64,000 nucleotides of DNA from an uncultured Actinomyces sp. (GTDB taxonomy: Bacteria; Actinomycetota; Actinomycetes; Actinomycetales; Actinomycetaceae): assembly GCA_938041695.1 (NCBI GenBank), contig CALISI010000030.1, forward strand, positions 1 through 64,000. The letters are read 5' to 3'. Below the pieces are notes generated by a model. It searched no databases and was not told the DNA's origin. It saw nothing but the letters and a program-made list of their open reading frames with translations. Made by a program: the position numbers and the translations under genes. Below, piece by piece: positions 49,619-57,771 of this stretch. How positions within the stretch are numbered: position 1 is the stretch's first letter; every line of letters begins with the position of its first letter.

Positions 49619-51450
49619 GCCAGTTCACCTTCCTTGAAAGCCTGTGCGCCCGAGGCCGAGGCGGCCTCATACGAAGCGAGCAGGGAATCGAGCGTGCGTG
49701 TCGCGTGCGAGTAGTAGATGTAGAGCCATTCGCCCACGTCGTCCCCCTCAGCCTCCTTGACCAGCGCCCACAGGTACCAGCACCAGCCGGCGAACACCTC
49801 GTAGGCGAAGAAGTGGCGCGCCTCGCGCTCGGAGGGGGCATGGCCCAGGTAGTACTCCAGGGCGGCGTCCGCGCGCTCGCGGGTCATCTCAGCCGTGCAC
49901 ACGGTCATCGTGCCGAAGTCGGCGGCCATGTCCGACATGCCCGCGTACTCCCAGTCGATGAGGCTGATCTTTCCGTCCTTGTCCACCAGGAAGTTCGGCG
50001 GGAAGAAGTCGTTGTGCGAAGGGACGACCTCGAAGCCATCCGTGTCCGCGAAGGCCTTCAGACGCAGGATCTTGTCGCGCAGTTCGAAGTATCCGGGCAC
50101 GTCGATCGGGCCGAAGGCCTTGAGGAGGCCCTCGTAGCGCAGGCCCTCGGTGACGAAGTCGAAGGAGCGGTCCAGCACGCGACCGGAGCTGTGCAGCGCG
50201 CGGTCCATCTCCATGGCCGCCTTGAGCTCCTCGGGGCGGGTGACGTCCAGGTTGCGAACGTCGCGCACGAAGCGCGAGATCTTCCAGCCGGCCGCGGGGT
50301 CGCCCGTGAGGAAGGTGTCGTCGATGCCGAGCTCGGCGGCCAGGCGCAGGCCGGCGAACTCCGCGCTGCGGTCCACGATCTTTTCCGTGCCGATGCCGGG
50401 GTGGCGGTAGACGTATTCGTCGTCGCCCACCGTGAAGTGGCACGACAGGTTCGTGATGCCCTGCTTGAGCGGGTAGAAGTCGCGGATGTCCGACTTCTGA
50501 CAGCCCAGGGTGGCCACGATGTGGTCGAAGACCTCCGAGTCCACGTTCTCCATGAACAGGGGATCGAAGCTGCGTAGCTCGTCCACGGAATCGAACTCGT
50601 GGATGATGCCGTCCGGGTAGCGGCGGATCACCATGTCGAAGGACTTGATGTGGTCCAGGTAGATGGACTCCCACAGCTTCGACACCGTCTCGGGCTTGTC
50701 GTAGACGCGCTCGAGGATCTCGCGGAATGTCGCGGAGAAGTTGCGGTCGAAGTAGACGTGACCGAGCATGACCCACGCGTCGGCGCCGCCCACGGTCGCG
50801 CCCGTGATGCGGTCGGCCGGACCCGTCTTGATGCACCACTCGTCGGTGGGGCCCTCGACGTAGTTCGCCGAGTAGTAGGACTTGTAGACGTAGGGCTCGA
50901 AGGGGTTCGTGGTGAAGTAGTCGTCCGAGGAACACACGTAGGTGTTGTCGAGGCGGTCCTTGACGAGCCAGAGGGAGCCGTTGTTGTTGCGGGTGGCGTA
51001 TTCGCGGTTGACGACGATGTCGACACCGTACTTGTCGGCCAGGTAGAAGAAGTATTCCTTCTTGTAGCCCACGACCAACGTGATGTTCGTGATGCCGGCT
51101 TCGTGGAGCTGGCGGATCTGGCGTTCGACGAGGATTTCGCCGCGCACCTTGAGCGTGCCCTTGGGACGTTCGTAGCTAATGGGGGCGAAGCGCGAGGACA
51201 GGCCTGCGGCCATGATAACGGCGCCTGTCACACGGTAGGGCTCGAGTGCCTCGCGGCCGGCGTTGGTGATCGCACGGTCGTCAATGTAGCCGGCGGCCTC
51301 GCATTCGCGGGTGGCAGTGTTGACGCGCCCCAGGCTCATGCCGGTGGCCTCCGACAGTGCCCGCTGGGTGAGGGGGGTATCTGTCTTGGCCAGTGTGGTC
51401 AGGATGTTGAATTGGGGCTCGCTGAGCGTGCCGACGTTGGTCGTGGGCAT
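49615..51450 (-). CDS. licCA: HTH - choline-phosphate cytidylyltransferase - choline kinase fusion
   Basis: A 611-residue protein of three parts. Residues 1-72: winged helix-turn-helix (EPQFNILTTLAKTDTPLTQR, then ALSEATGMSLGRVNTA). Residues about 74-300: LicC-type nucleotidyltransferase (VTGAVIMAAGLSSRFAP, RPKG). Residues about 310-600: LicA-type kinase, with HNDFFPPNFL and IDWEYAG (Asp499). It would phosphorylate choline and activate it as CDP-choline for LicD. Separate licA and licC genes are the Haemophilus arrangement. The N-terminal DNA-binding domain suggests the enzyme also regulates its own operon, whose promoter holds nested inverted repeats. AAAGG precedes the ATG. Confidence 0.88.
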   Translation of the reverse strand: MPTTNVGTLSEPQFNILTTLAKTDTPLTQRALSEATGMSLGRVNTATRECEAAGYIDDRAITNAGREALEPYRVTGAVIMAAGLSSRFAPISYERPKGTLKVRGEILVERQIRQLHEAGITNITLVVGYKKEYFFYLADKYGVDIVVNREYATRNNNGSLWLVKDRLDNTYVCSSDDYFTTNPFEPYVYKSYYSANYVEGPTDEWCIKTGPADRITGATVGGADAWVMLGHVYFDRNFSATFREILERVYDKPETVSKLWESIYLDHIKSFDMVIRRYPDGIIHEFDSVDELRSFDPLFMENVDSEVFDHIVATLGCQKSDIRDFYPLKQGITNLSCHFTVGDDEYVYRHPGIGTEKIVDRSAEFAGLRLAAELGIDDTFLTGDPAAGWKISRFVRDVRNLDVTRPEELKAAMEMDRALHSSGRVLDRSFDFVTEGLRYEGLLKAFGPIDVPGYFELRDKILRLKAFADTDGFEVVPSHNDFFPPNFLVDKDGKISLIDWEYAGMSDMAADFGTMTVCTAEMTRERADAALEYYLGHAPSEREARHFFAYEVFAGWCWYLWALVKEAEGDDVGEWLYIYYSHATRTLDSLLASYEAASASGAQAFKEGELA

Positions 51451-51463
51451 GCCGCCACCTTTC

Positions 51464-51525
51464 GTTCACAAGGTTGTTTGAGTGCTACATGTTCGAGCAT
51501 AGCACTCGTGATTAGATTTGTGAAC
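51464..51525 (-). promoter_or_regulatory. lic operon promoter with nested inverted repeats
   Basis: On the minus strand, TTCACA (51524-51519) and TATGCT (51501-51496) are 17 nt apart. An outer perfect repeat, GTTCACAA (51464-51471) and TTGTGAAC (51518-51525), and an inner one, GAGTGCTA (51480-51487) and TAGCACTC (51500-51507), enclose the start region. Binding by the HTH domain of the downstream fusion protein is a reasonable inference. Confidence 0.6.
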
Positions 51526-51580
51526 ATTTGGGTGTGGGATGCCTCATGACGAGGCGTGGGTGCCCTCCGGGCCGTGTGGC

Positions 51581-52738
51581 TCAGATGCGGGCGGCGGCGC
51601 GGAAAGCCTCGATGTGAACCGAAGCGGCGCGGGCCCACGTGAACTCGTCCGCGCGCGGAATCGCCGCAGCCCCCAGGGCCTCGCGGCGAGCCGGGTCGTC
51701 CAGCAGCTCCGTGAGGGCCGAGGCGATGGAGTCCGGGTCGATATCGCAGTAGGCGACGGCGTCGCCACCGACCTCGGGCAGGGAGGTCAGGCGAGTCGTC
51801 AGCGTCGCGGCGCCGCAGCTCATCGCCTCCAGGACCGGCAGGCCGAAGCCCTCCGCGATCGACGGGTAGGCCAGGATGACGCAGCCCGAGAGGAAACCGG
51901 GCAGGTCCTCCAGGGGCAGGTAGCCGGGGCGCAGGACCGTCAAGTGCTCGGGGACCGAAGCCAGGGCCGGGTCGATGTCCTCGTCCCACCCCTTGCCGCC
52001 AGCCAGGACGAGGGCGGGCGGATTCGGACGGTCGGAGACGGCCTTGACCCAGCCGCGCACCAGGTTCGGGACGTTCTTGCGCGGCTCCAGCGTGCCCAGG
52101 AAGCCAATGTAGTCGCGGCCCTCCAGGCCCAGCGAGGCCTTGACGCGCTCACGCTCGGCGTCGGAGACCGGGTGGAAGATTGAGCGATCCACGCCGTGGT
52201 AGGCGACGTAGAACTGTGAGGGATCTCCGCCCGCGTACTTGATCGTCTCGTCGCGCGTGGCCAGTGAGGGAACGACGAGGGCGTCCGCGCGGCGAATCGC
52301 GCGGCGAATTGCGGCCGTGAAGAAACGCTGCTTGAGGGGCGAGTGCGCCTGTGGGTGTGAGAAGAAGGTTGCGTCGTGCAGCGTGATGACGACGGGGACG
52401 CCCGGGAACTGCGGGCAGGTGTAGTGGGGGGAATGCAGGACGTCGGGGCGCACCTTGCGGATCAGCTTGGGCAGGCCCGTCTGCTCCCACGCCATGCGCG
52501 CCGGACGCGACTCGAAACGTGCAGAGATCGGGATGATGCGCGCCGAGGGAAGGCGGGTCGCGAAGTGCTCTGCGTCGCGCTCCTGGACGGCCATCGTCAG
52601 GTCCACGCCCTGTTCGACCAGCTCGGGAACCAGGTCGTCCACGTAGCGGCCGACGCCGCCCAGGTCTGCGGGGATCGCGGTCCCGTCGAGCAGGACGCGG
52701 ATCGGCTGCGAGTGAGAAACGAAGTGGGCCACGATCAT
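51581..52738 (-). CDS. Family 4 glycosyltransferase
   Basis: GT-B enzyme of about 385 residues. RVLLDGTAIPADLGGVGRYV opens the acceptor domain; GFLGTLEPRKNVPNLVRGW and PSIAEGFGLPVLEAMSCG form the donor domain with the EX7E motif. The start is uncertain. ATG 52738 (or 52744) leaves room for divergent promoters, while GTG 52795 has AAAAGGA close upstream but would leave only about 50 bp to the divergent gene. The similarity to bacterial mannosyl- and rhamnosyltransferases does not define the sugar. Confidence 0.85.
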   Translation of the reverse strand: MIVAHFVSHSQPIRVLLDGTAIPADLGGVGRYVDDLVPELVEQGVDLTMAVQERDAEHFATRLPSARIIPISARFESRPARMAWEQTGLPKLIRKVRPDVLHSPHYTCPQFPGVPVVITLHDATFFSHPQAHSPLKQRFFTAAIRRAIRRADALVVPSLATRDETIKYAGGDPSQFYVAYHGVDRSIFHPVSDAERERVKASLGLEGRDYIGFLGTLEPRKNVPNLVRGWVKAVSDRPNPPALVLAGGKGWDEDIDPALASVPEHLTVLRPGYLPLEDLPGFLSGCVILAYPSIAEGFGLPVLEAMSCGAATLTTRLTSLPEVGGDAVAYCDIDPDSIASALTELLDDPARREALGAAAIPRADEFTWARAASVHIEAFRAAARI

Positions 52739-52843
52739 CCCCATTGGGTCGGGAGCAACAACTGGTCCCTTTATCGTATTCCATTTTGCGCTCACTCATC
52801 CTTTTGTTCCCGCCCCCGCGCGCCCGTGAACTACCCTGGGCGT

Positions 52844-53959
52844 ATGAGCGTCAACGTTGGAATGGTCGTCGAACAAATGTGGCAGCCGGTGCCAGGGGGC
52901 TCCGGCCGGTACATCGTCGAAGTCGCCTCCCGCCTGGCAGGCCAGGGCGTGCGTGCTATCGGTGTCGCCGCGCGCCACGGCGCGGGTGAGCCAACCCCGC
53001 AGCAGGTGGGGCTGACCATTCCCGTCCTCAACTCCTCCCTGCCTCGGCGCGCGCTCTACGCCGCCTGGGACCGCCTGAGTATGCCCAGCGTGGACCGAAT
53101 GCTCGGCGTTGGATCGGGCGGGGGAGCCCACGTCGTGCACGCGACGACCTGGGCGATCCCGCCGACCTCGCTTCCTCTGGCCGTCACCGTCCACGACGTC
53201 GCCTTCCTGCGCGACCCCGACCACTTCACGGCCCACGGTTCGGCCTATTTTCACCGCGCCCTCGAGATCACGAAGAAGCGCGCCGACGCGATCATCGTCC
53301 CCTCGCAGGCCACCGCCGACGACTGTGTTCAGGCCGGCCTGGACGCCTCGCGCATCACCGTCATCCCGCACGGCCTGAGTCATACGCCCGTCACGAAGGC
53401 ACAGGTCGAGGAGTTCCGCGCCCGCCACGGCCTGGCCCGCCCCTACATCCTCTGGGTCGGCACGCGCGAGCCGCGCAAGAACCTGCCCACCCTGCTGGCG
53501 GCCTACGAGAAGCTGCAGGGCACCGACCTCGACCTCGTCCTCGTTGGACCCGCCGGGTGGGGGTCCGACCCCACGGACGCGCCCCTGCCTCCCGAGCGCG
53601 TCCACGTCCTCGGCCGACTCGACGACGCCGACCTGGCCTGCGCCTACGCGGGTGCGCGCGTCTTCACCTTCCCTTCGATCTGGGAGGGCTTCGGCCTGCC
53701 CGTCCTCGAGGCCATGGCGCACGGCACCCCTGTCGTGACCAGCGCGGACACGTGCATGGCGGAGATTACGCGAGACGACGCGGGAATCCTCGTGCCGGCC
53801 ACCGACGCCTCGGCCCTCGCCGAGGCCCTCGAAGCGGCCTCGGGGAGCGAGCACGACCGCCTCGCCGCCGCCGGTATCGAGCGCGCCCGTGACTACACGT
53901 GGGAAGCCTCCGCCGCCGCGCACGCCGCCGTTTACGCAGACCTGGCGGGTGGACGATGA
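52844..53959 (+). CDS. Family 4 glycosyltransferase
   Basis: GT-B enzyme of 371 residues; PVPGGSGRYIVEVASRLAGQ in the acceptor half, ILWVGTREPRKNLPTLLAAY and PSIWEGFGLPVLEAMAHG (EX7E) in the donor half. TACCCT lies 6 nt before the ATG, so the transcript may be leaderless; no ribosome binding site is seen. The gene overlaps the next glycosyltransferase by 4 nt (ATGA) and diverges from a paralogue at 51581-52738. Acceptor and sugar unknown. Confidence 0.88.
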   Translation: MSVNVGMVVEQMWQPVPGGSGRYIVEVASRLAGQGVRAIGVAARHGAGEPTPQQVGLTIPVLNSSLPRRALYAAWDRLSMPSVDRMLGVGSGGGAHVVHATTWAIPPTSLPLAVTVHDVAFLRDPDHFTAHGSAYFHRALEITKKRADAIIVPSQATADDCVQAGLDASRITVIPHGLSHTPVTKAQVEEFRARHGLARPYILWVGTREPRKNLPTLLAAYEKLQGTDLDLVLVGPAGWGSDPTDAPLPPERVHVLGRLDDADLACAYAGARVFTFPSIWEGFGLPVLEAMAHGTPVVTSADTCMAEITRDDAGILVPATDASALAEALEAASGSEHDRLAAAGIERARDYTWEASAAAHAAVYADLAGGR

Positions 53960-54948
53960 GGGCGCGCAGCGCGAGGGTTATCCTCGTCAACTGGAAGAAC
54001 GCGCCGCTCACCCTGCGCGCCGCCCACTCGATCGCCCCGCAGATGGGGGAGGGGGATCACCTCGTCATCGTCGACAATGGATCCGACGACGACTCCCTGA
54101 CCGTCCTACGTGAGGGCCTGGGCGAGCTGCGCGGCGCCGCCAATCCCGCACGTGTGTCCCTCGTGAACGCAGGGACGAACGACGGCTTCGGTGCCGGCGT
54201 CATGGCCGGAGCGGCCGGCCTGAGCGAGGGCTCCGTCGTCCTGCTCAACAACGACGCGACCGTGCGAGACGGGTTCCTCGACGCGCTCCTGGCTCCCCTG
54301 GGTGAGGCCGTGGGTGCCACGACCGCGCTCATCCTCCTGACCGGCACGTGGCGCCCCGCCGCCCCCTCCGACGAGGAGTTCCTCGTCGCCCGCGACTGCA
54401 GCCGCTGGACGCGCGTCGCCGAAACAGAGCGCGGCGGGCAGGTCCTCATCAACTCCACCGGCAACGAGGTCGATGCCGCGGGCAACGGGTATGACCGCTC
54501 CTGGCTGTCCCCCGCCGATTCCCCACTGCCCGCGCCCGAAGTCTTCGGCCTATGCGGCGGCGCGTGCGCGATCGACGCCGACGCGTGGCGCGCTGTCGGG
54601 GGCGTGCGCACCGACCTGTTCATGTACTACGAGGACACGGACCTGTCCTACAAGCTGCGCGAGGCCGGCTATGAGGTGCGCTTCGTCGCCGGAGCCGTCG
54701 TCGACCACGAGCACGCCGCCTCCTCGGGGACCTCTTCGCCCATGTTCCTGAGGGTCAACGCGCGCAATCGCATCATCGTCGCCGCCCAGCACGCCCCCTG
54801 GGGCGTCGTCGCGCGCGCCATCGCCCGCTCCATCGCGCGCGCCGTGCGCTCGGGCGGCCGTGGCCCCGTCGCCCGCGGAGTCCTCCAGGGGCTCCTCGCC
54901 CTGCCCCGAGCGCTGCGCCACCGCACCGCCGCGCATCCACAGCGATAG
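53956..54948 (+). CDS. Family 2 glycosyltransferase, rhamnosyltransferase-like
   Basis: GT-A enzyme of 330 residues. RVILVNWKNAPLTLRAAHSI and LVIVDNGSDDDS form the donor site; VLLNNDATV is the metal-site strand; GGACAIDADAWRAVGG and FMYYEDTDLSYKLREAGYEV match the WbbL-like rhamnosyltransferase group. Rhamnose as donor sugar fits the nearby RgpF-like gene but is inferred. Translation is coupled to the preceding gene. The C-terminus is rich in arginine and alanine. Confidence 0.85.
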   Translation: MRARSARVILVNWKNAPLTLRAAHSIAPQMGEGDHLVIVDNGSDDDSLTVLREGLGELRGAANPARVSLVNAGTNDGFGAGVMAGAAGLSEGSVVLLNNDATVRDGFLDALLAPLGEAVGATTALILLTGTWRPAAPSDEEFLVARDCSRWTRVAETERGGQVLINSTGNEVDAAGNGYDRSWLSPADSPLPAPEVFGLCGGACAIDADAWRAVGGVRTDLFMYYEDTDLSYKLREAGYEVRFVAGAVVDHEHAASSGTSSPMFLRVNARNRIIVAAQHAPWGVVARAIARSIARAVRSGGRGPVARGVLQGLLALPRALRHRTAAHPQR

Positions 54949-54958
54949 GGGAGGAGTC

Positions 54959-54976
54959 GGCCTCGTGAACGAGGCC
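54959..54976. terminator. Short hairpin GGCCTCGT-GA-ACGAGGCC
   Basis: An 8-bp perfect stem with a 2-nt loop lies directly after the glycosyltransferase stop. It is the inner core of the CCCCGGCCTCGT inverted-pair terminators seen elsewhere in the window. Confidence 0.55.
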
Positions 54977-55052
54977 TGGGCTGGTGGGTGCGTCACGGCA
55001 CACAACGCGGGGCGGAGCTGCGCAGCGCCACGGCCTTGATAGACTGACTCAC

Positions 55053-55904
55053 ATGGTGAAGACTGTCCTCGTTACCGGAGCCGGCGGCTACATCGGCCGC
55101 CACATTGTTCACGCCCTGCTGGAGCGCGGCCTCGACGTCAGCGTCGTCGACTTCCGCCTCGACGGTGTCGACGAGCGTGCGCGCCGCATCGATACCCAGA
55201 TTTTCAGCGGAGACGCTGATATCTACGACCAGCTCGGACGCCCGGACGTGGTCCTGCACCTCGCGTGGCGCGACGGCTTCGTGCACAACTCGCCGGCCCA
55301 CATTGAGGACCTGCCCGCCCATTACCACTTCATCGAGAACCTCCTGAAGGGCGGCTGCACCCACGTCGCCGTCATGGGCTCCATGCACGAGGTCGGCTAC
55401 TGGGAGGGCGCCATCGACGAGAACTCCCCGTGCGACCCCGCATCGCTGTACGGCATCTCCAAGAACGCGCTGCGACAGATCACGACGCTGCTGACCGCCC
55501 AGCACGGTGCGACCATGCAGTGGCTGCGCGGCTACTACATCGTCGGCGATGACGCGCACGGCTCCTCGATCTTCTCCAAGCTCCTCGCCGCCGCCCAGGA
55601 AGGCAAGAAGACCTTCCCCTTCACCACGGGCAAGAACCTCTACGACTTCCTCTCCATCCAGGAGCTGGCCTACCAGATCGCCGCCGCCGTCTCCCAGGAC
55701 GAGATCGACGGCATCATCAACATTTGCAGCGGTGAGCCCATGAGCCTCGCCGACCGCGTCGAGGCCTACATCCGCGAGAACGACCTGGACATCACGCTCG
55801 AGTATGGGGCGTTCCCGGATCGCCCCTACGACTCGCCCGGTGTGTGGGGCGACGCCACGAAGATCCGCCAGATCCTGGCCGCCGTCGACGCTGCGGGGGA
55901 GTGA
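55053..55904 (+). CDS. NAD-dependent epimerase/dehydratase (extended SDR)
   Basis: A 283-residue nucleotide-sugar modifying enzyme. The Rossmann motif VLVTGAGGYIGRHIV opens the protein and YGISKNALRQ holds the catalytic Tyr-Lys pair near residues 140-144; the partner Ser/Thr is likely in VAVMGSMHEVGYWEG. It probably makes or alters the sugar used by the neighbouring transferases, for example a 6-deoxy sugar, but the substrate is not readable. TAGACT lies 7 nt before the ATG, suggesting a leaderless start. The RgpF-like gene follows after 4 nt. Confidence 0.85.
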   Translation: MVKTVLVTGAGGYIGRHIVHALLERGLDVSVVDFRLDGVDERARRIDTQIFSGDADIYDQLGRPDVVLHLAWRDGFVHNSPAHIEDLPAHYHFIENLLKGGCTHVAVMGSMHEVGYWEGAIDENSPCDPASLYGISKNALRQITTLLTAQHGATMQWLRGYYIVGDDAHGSSIFSKLLAAAQEGKKTFPFTTGKNLYDFLSIQELAYQIAAAVSQDEIDGIINICSGEPMSLADRVEAYIRENDLDITLEYGAFPDRPYDSPGVWGDATKIRQILAAVDAAGE

Positions 55905-55908
55905 GACC

Positions 55909-57771
55909 GTGAAGCGCGCCGGTATCTTCCTGTTCTTTGATCCGCAGGGCCTCGTCGACGACTACATCGTCGAGTGCCTGACCTCGCTGCGCGAGTACCT
56001 CGACGAGATCCTCGTCGTCTCCAATTCACCTCTGGATGACACCGCGCGCGAGCGCCTCCTGAAGGGTGCCACCGAGGTCTTCGAGCGGGAAAACACCGGC
56101 TTCGACGTGGGCGGATACCGCGACGGCATCGCCCGTTTTGGCTGGGATCGCCTCGGCCAGATCGATGAGCTGATCCTCTTCAACTACACCTTCTTCGCGC
56201 CCATCAACCCGTGGAAGAACCTCTTCGACCGTGTCGAGGCCGCCGGAGCGGTGGACTTCTGGGGCATCACCGAACACGACGAGGTGCGCCCCCACCCCTT
56301 CCTCGCAGCCACCCGCATGCCCCGGCACATCCAGTCCCACTGGATCGCCGTGCGCAACCCGCTGCTCAGCTCCCCGGACTTCCGCAAGTACTGGGACGAG
56401 ATGCCCCCGATCCGCTCCTACAACGACTCGATCCAGTGGCACGAGTCGCGCTTCACGGAGTACTTCGGGGACCTCGGCTACACGCACGTCGTGGCCTACC
56501 CGCGCGAGGACTACCCCTCGCGTAACCCCGTCTTCGATAACGCCTCTCTGCTGCTCGCGGACGGCTGCCCGATCCTCAAACGCCGTAACCTCTTCCACGA
56601 CCCGCTCTACCTGGACCGCCACGCCATCATCGGCGCGGACATGCTGGAGCTGGCCGAGCGGGCGGGCTACGACACCGACCTGATCCTCACGAACCTCGCG
56701 CGCACCTCGCGTCCGCGAGACCTCGTGACGAACGCGGGCCTGACGACCGTCGTCCCGCCGCGCGCCGACCAGGCCACCCTGGACGCGGCCGCCTCCCTCA
56801 AGGTCCTCGCCGTCGCACACATCTTCTACGCCGACATGGCCGACGAGATCCTCGACCGCCTGAGCGTCCTGCCCGCCGGATACCACCTGGTGGCCACGAC
56901 CTCGAACGAGGAGAACAAGGCGCTCATCGAGGCGCGCGCCCAGGAACGAGGCGTGGACGCCGACGTGCGCGTCGTGTCCTCCAACCGCGGTCGCGACATC
57001 GGCGCGTTCCTCGTGGACTGTGGCGACGTGCTCACCTCCGGCGAGTACGACGTCGTCGTGAAGATCCACTCGAAGAAGTCCGTCCAGGACGACTACAACG
57101 CCGCCCAGCTCTTCAAGGAGCACCTCTACGACAACCTGCTGGCCTCCTCCGATCACGTGGCCGGCATCCTCGCTGACTTCGCCGCCCACCCGGGCCTGGG
57201 CATGGCCATCGCGCCCATGCCGCACATGGGGTACCCGACGATGGGCCACGCCTGGTTCGCGAACCGCCAGCCCGCCCGCGAGTTCGCCAAAAGGGTCGGC
57301 ATCACCGTCCCCTTTGACGACGACCAACCGCTGGCCCCCTACGGCTCCATGTTCATCGCGCGCCCCGAGGCCCTGTCCCTGCTGACCGGCGCCGGCCTCG
57401 TCCCCGAGGACTTCCCCGAAGAGGGCGGCTACAAGGACGGATCGCTGGCCCACGTCATCGAACGCCTCCTGGCCTACGCGGTCCTGTCGCGCGGCTACTA
57501 CGTCCGCCCCGTCATGACCCCGAAGTGGGCGGGCGTGTACTACGGCTACCTCGAGTACAAGCTGGCCGCGACCTCGTCGATGATGCCCGCCTTTGCGATC
57601 GACCAGGTGCCCTTCCTCAAGGCGCGCATGGGAACGGTCCCGAACCTGCTGGGCGCCGTCAAGACCAACATCATGGTGCGGACCCCCGGCCTGGGCAACG
57701 CTCTCAAGCCGGCGTACCGAGCGGCCCGCGGGGTCGCCCACAAGATCCGATCCATGAAGGGTGAGCGATGA
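55909..57771 (+). CDS. Rhamnan synthesis F (RgpF)-family protein
   Basis: A 620-residue protein of the RgpF family, which takes part in assembling rhamnose-containing wall polysaccharides of Gram-positive bacteria. Characteristic segments are RENTGFDVGGYRDGIARFGW in the first half and SNRGRDIGAFLVDC, VVKIHSKKS and DDDQPLAPYGSMFIARPEAL in the second. GTG 55909 is preceded by GGGGGAG. Its precise catalytic role is not settled for the family. It is the second gene of a run from the SDR gene through wzt with overlapping or very close ends. Confidence 0.88.
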   Translation: MKRAGIFLFFDPQGLVDDYIVECLTSLREYLDEILVVSNSPLDDTARERLLKGATEVFERENTGFDVGGYRDGIARFGWDRLGQIDELILFNYTFFAPINPWKNLFDRVEAAGAVDFWGITEHDEVRPHPFLAATRMPRHIQSHWIAVRNPLLSSPDFRKYWDEMPPIRSYNDSIQWHESRFTEYFGDLGYTHVVAYPREDYPSRNPVFDNASLLLADGCPILKRRNLFHDPLYLDRHAIIGADMLELAERAGYDTDLILTNLARTSRPRDLVTNAGLTTVVPPRADQATLDAAASLKVLAVAHIFYADMADEILDRLSVLPAGYHLVATTSNEENKALIEARAQERGVDADVRVVSSNRGRDIGAFLVDCGDVLTSGEYDVVVKIHSKKSVQDDYNAAQLFKEHLYDNLLASSDHVAGILADFAAHPGLGMAIAPMPHMGYPTMGHAWFANRQPAREFAKRVGITVPFDDDQPLAPYGSMFIARPEALSLLTGAGLVPEDFPEEGGYKDGSLAHVIERLLAYAVLSRGYYVRPVMTPKWAGVYYGYLEYKLAATSSMMPAFAIDQVPFLKARMGTVPNLLGAVKTNIMVRTPGLGNALKPAYRAARGVAHKIRSMKGER

